From JBDHHQ01 sp039586035 (lineage in GTDB: Bacteria > Gemmatimonadota > Gemmatimonadetes > Longimicrobiales > Gaopeijiaceae), in NCBI GenBank assembly GCA_039586035.1, contig JBDHLD010000004.1, positions 124,001-188,000 on the forward strand: 64,000 nt of DNA. Direction: 5' to 3'. Numbering within the stretch: position 1 is the first letter of the stretch; each line of letters starts with the position of its first letter. Below, piece by piece: positions 61,847 through 64,000 of this stretch. The translations under genes and the position numbers were made by a program. The notes below the pieces were generated by a model. That model made no database searches. It had not been told where the DNA came from and saw nothing but the letters and a program-made list of their open reading frames with translations.

Positions 61847-62638
61847 GTGAGCGCACAGACCTGGGTCTATTCGCTGTCGGCCGTGACGGTCGTGAGTCTG
61901 GTGTCTCTCGTGGGCGTTCTCACCATCGCTCGCGACACGGAAAGACTCGAGAAGACCCTGGGCGTGCTGGTGAGCCTGGCGGCGGGGGTGCTGCTGGGCG
62001 GGGCGGTGGTACACCTTCTCCCGGAAGGCGTAGAGGCTCTTGGCAACACGGTTGCCGTGTCGGGCCTCTTTCTCCTGGGCTTCCTCGGGTTCTTCGTCCT
62101 GGAAGGATCCCTCTGGCAGCACCATCACCACTTCGGCGAGGAGCCGAAGGTGCCCCAGGGACACCACGGGCATCGTCATCATCCCGTCGTGGCCATGAAC
62201 CTCATCGGGGACGGCGTCCACAACTTCATCGACGGCATGGTGATTGCCGCCGCCTTCGCGGTCGACGCAAGGCTGGGCGCGGTGACCACCGTGGCCATCA
62301 TCGCCCATGAGGTACCCCAGGAGATCGGCGACTTCGGCGTCCTCGTGTTCGGCGGGCTCTCGGTCAGAAAGGCCCTATGGTTCAACTTCCTTTCAGCGTG
62401 CATGGCGATCCTCGGCGCCCTGACCGTACTGATCCTGGGGGGGCAGTTTCCCCTGCTGGCCTCCGTCCTGCTGCCTTTCACAGCCGGAAACTTCCTCTAC
62501 ATCGCGTCCGCGGACCTGATTCCCGAGCTACACCGACACGACGCCCCTCGGAGCGAACGCGTGATCCACACGCTCACCCTCCTGGTGGGTGTGCTGCTCA
62601 TGGTGGCGCTGAGGATCGTGGAGCAGACCTACGGCTGA
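61847..62638 (+). CDS. ZIP-family metal transporter
   Basis: 263 residues with about eight membrane helices. The metal-site motifs are HNFIDG (125-130) and HEVPQE (154-159) in helices IV and V. A His-rich loop (91-112: QHHHHFGEEPK and GHHGHRHHP) lies between helices III and IV and is likely cytoplasmic. It probably carries zinc, or another divalent ion, inward. The start is GTG. It follows the decarboxylase by 91 nt. Confidence 0.88.
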   Translation: MSAQTWVYSLSAVTVVSLVSLVGVLTIARDTERLEKTLGVLVSLAAGVLLGGAVVHLLPEGVEALGNTVAVSGLFLLGFLGFFVLEGSLWQHHHHFGEEPKVPQGHHGHRHHPVVAMNLIGDGVHNFIDGMVIAAAFAVDARLGAVTTVAIIAHEVPQEIGDFGVLVFGGLSVRKALWFNFLSACMAILGALTVLILGGQFPLLASVLLPFTAGNFLYIASADLIPELHRHDAPRSERVIHTLTLLVGVLLMVALRIVEQTYG

Positions 62639-62736
62639 CCGAAGCGGCCACCCCCCTGTGGGGAGTGACCGCTCGTTCCCATCTCATTGGGCCGTCAGCC
62701 AGCCGCCATTGACGTATGCGGACACGATGCAGGGTG

Positions 62737-64000
62737 TCAGGAAGTAGGCGGGGATCCCATGTAGACGATTCGGTAGATGGTTCCTTCGACGCTGTCGCTC
62801 ACGTAGAGAGAGCCGTCCGGCCCTTCGGCCACCCCCGTGGGACGCCTGGCAGCGTCTCTGGGGCTTTCGATCACTCCGCCGGCGAATCCTTCCGCGAAGG
62901 TCGACCATCCGTCCGCCGGCTGGCCGGCGTCATCCAGGGCGGCGAACGAGATCTGGTAGCCCTGCTGGACGGGGGTCCGGTTCCAGGACCCGTGGAACGC
63001 GATGAAGGCACCCCCCGCGTACTCGTCGGGGAACTGGCTGCCCGTGTAGAAGGCGAGGTCGTTGGGGGCCCAGTGCCCGGGGAAGGAGAGGAGCGGAACG
63101 TCCATCTCGGCACAGCGTCCAACCTCCTCGCCGTCACCTCCGTACTCGGGTCCCAGCACTTTCCGGTCCACGTCGTAGCGGTGGAAGCAGTACGGCCAGC
63201 CAAAATCGCTGCCCTCGCTGATCAGCACGAACTCCTCGGCGGGGTTCTGGCTGCTCTCCTGCTCGGTGAAGTGCTCCTCGTGCAGGCCGTGCAGCTGGTC
63301 TCGTCCGTGGACGACCCCGTACAGCTGGCCGGTGCCCGGATGGACGGCGAGCGCGAAAGTGTTCCGCAGCCCGGTGGCGAAACGCGTGCCATCGGCCTGG
63401 GTCTGTCCCGTAGCACCGGCTTCGAACCGCCAGATCCCGGCACGCGTCTCGAGCTCGTCACAGGGGTCCTTCCCCGGCGATCCCTGGGTGCGGGCCTCTT
63501 CCATGCACGCATTCGACGGAGCTCCGATGTTGACGTACAGCGCGCCGTCCTCCGAGATCGCGATGCTCTTCGAGCGATGGTTGCGGTCGGCGGGCAGCCC
63601 GGAGACGATGGTGTCCGGTGCCCCGGACGGCGCCATGGCTCCTTCGGCGATGGAATAGCGTAGAATCGCGTCGTCGGTGCCGAAGTACAGGTGATCGCCG
63701 TGGAGCAGCGCTTCGGAGCCGCCATTCTCGCCCCAGCGCTCCTCCTGGTCGGCAACGCCGTCGCCGTCCGAGTCGCGTAGCACCACGATGCCGCCCGGGC
63801 CATCGTCGCCCCGACCATTACGGATGGCCACGAAGATGTCACCGTTTGGCGCCACGTCGATGTGGCGGGCCAGCCCCACGCCTTCGTGGACCACGATGGC
63901 GCAGAAGCCCGGCGGCAGGGTGATGCCGCCGTTTCCGGGCGTACAGAAGCGAGCCATCTCCGAGGGCTCGCCTGTGGCTACGACGTCTTCCGCTGCCTCT
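62737..64000 (-). CDS. PQQ-type glucose/sorbosone dehydrogenase (5' end beyond window)
   Basis: At least 420 residues; the frame is open to the right edge, so the N-terminus and any signal peptide are missing. It has the six-bladed propeller of the GSDH family, with LPPGFCAIVVHEGVGLARHIDVAPNGDIFVAIRN, GLPADRNHRSKSIAISEDGALYVNIG (His-Arg-Ser quinone-site region), GRDQLHGLHEEHFTEQES, FPGHWAPNDLAFYTG and GVAEGPDGSLYVSDS. Members oxidise sugars with PQQ or act as sorbosone dehydrogenases. An in-frame ATG at 63957 is visible, but family alignment suggests translation starts upstream of it. Confidence 0.85.
   Translation of the reverse strand, partial: EAAEDVVATGEPSEMARFCTPGNGGITLPPGFCAIVVHEGVGLARHIDVAPNGDIFVAIRNGRGDDGPGGIVVLRDSDGDGVADQEERWGENGGSEALLHGDHLYFGTDDAILRYSIAEGAMAPSGAPDTIVSGLPADRNHRSKSIAISEDGALYVNIGAPSNACMEEARTQGSPGKDPCDELETRAGIWRFEAGATGQTQADGTRFATGLRNTFALAVHPGTGQLYGVVHGRDQLHGLHEEHFTEQESSQNPAEEFVLISEGSDFGWPYCFHRYDVDRKVLGPEYGGDGEEVGRCAEMDVPLLSFPGHWAPNDLAFYTGSQFPDEYAGGAFIAFHGSWNRTPVQQGYQISFAALDDAGQPADGWSTFAEGFAGGVIESPRDAARRPTGVAEGPDGSLYVSDSVEGTIYRIVYMGSPPTS

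Noticed and set aside
62640..62736. CCCC-CTGT-GGGG hairpin after the ZIP transporter gene.
   Set aside because: The stem is four pairs with no T-run, so it is too weak to call a terminator.

Overview
The window is a chromosomal segment of a GC-rich, diderm, aerobic bacterium. It has outer-membrane barrels, many signal peptides and lipoboxes, a pyruvate dehydrogenase complex, glycolate oxidase subunits, and several secreted peptidases, including a 1068-residue VPS10/sortilin-type repeat protein. This combination, with GTG/TTG starts and many 4-bp start/stop overlaps, fits Gemmatimonadota best. That placement is an inference from gene content, not a marker-gene result. No mobile element, CRISPR array, rRNA or tRNA gene was seen.

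The centre of the window is the replication origin. dnaA (38.06-39.45 kb) and dnaN (39.71-40.83 kb) flank a 265-bp gap with five DnaA-box-like 9-mers and an AT-rich stretch, the best oriC candidate. Left of it, on the minus strand, lies rpmH-rnpA-yidD-yidC-mnmE-acyP-mnmG. Next come a CarH-like B12/MerR regulator, a parS site, parA-parB, an M23 endopeptidase and a bactofilin. Between 11.6 and 37.8 kb most genes run leftward, and dnaA, dnaN and most genes out to 62.6 kb run rightward, as expected if forks leave an origin near 39.6 kb.

Left arm (1-26 kb): glcE (cut by the window edge), glcD and a metallo-beta-lactamase-fold hydrolase; a GAF/fRMsr-type protein; an M42 aminopeptidase; FxsA; a plant/cyanobacterial-type IspH; MarR and dihydrolipoamide dehydrogenase; LemA with a DUF2207 membrane protein; the lipA-pdhA-pdhB-pdhC operon; then M14 peptidase, zinc-ribbon/TPR protein, SDR, LOG-family protein and DUF819 membrane protein in one leftward run. 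A divergent outer-membrane protein and a Nif3-like protein follow. An imperfect 28-bp repeat pair lies between the M14 gene and the outer-membrane protein gene.

Right arm (41-64 kb): pyrE; a PrcB-like lipoprotein followed by a histidine kinase, an NtrC-type sigma-54 activator, a periplasmic coiled-coil protein and a predicted barrel; a phosphopantetheinyl transferase; a prolyl oligopeptidase; a DUF481 protein; a two-domain PPK2 phosphotransferase; the VPS10-like protein; M28 peptidase; S12 serine hydrolase; a group II PLP decarboxylase; a ZIP metal transporter; and a PQQ-type sugar dehydrogenase cut by the right edge. The points most worth following up are the parAB-M23-bactofilin operon, the CarH-like regulator with its repeat-containing promoter, acyP inside the mnmE-mnmG operon, and the kinase/regulator/coiled-coil/barrel operon.
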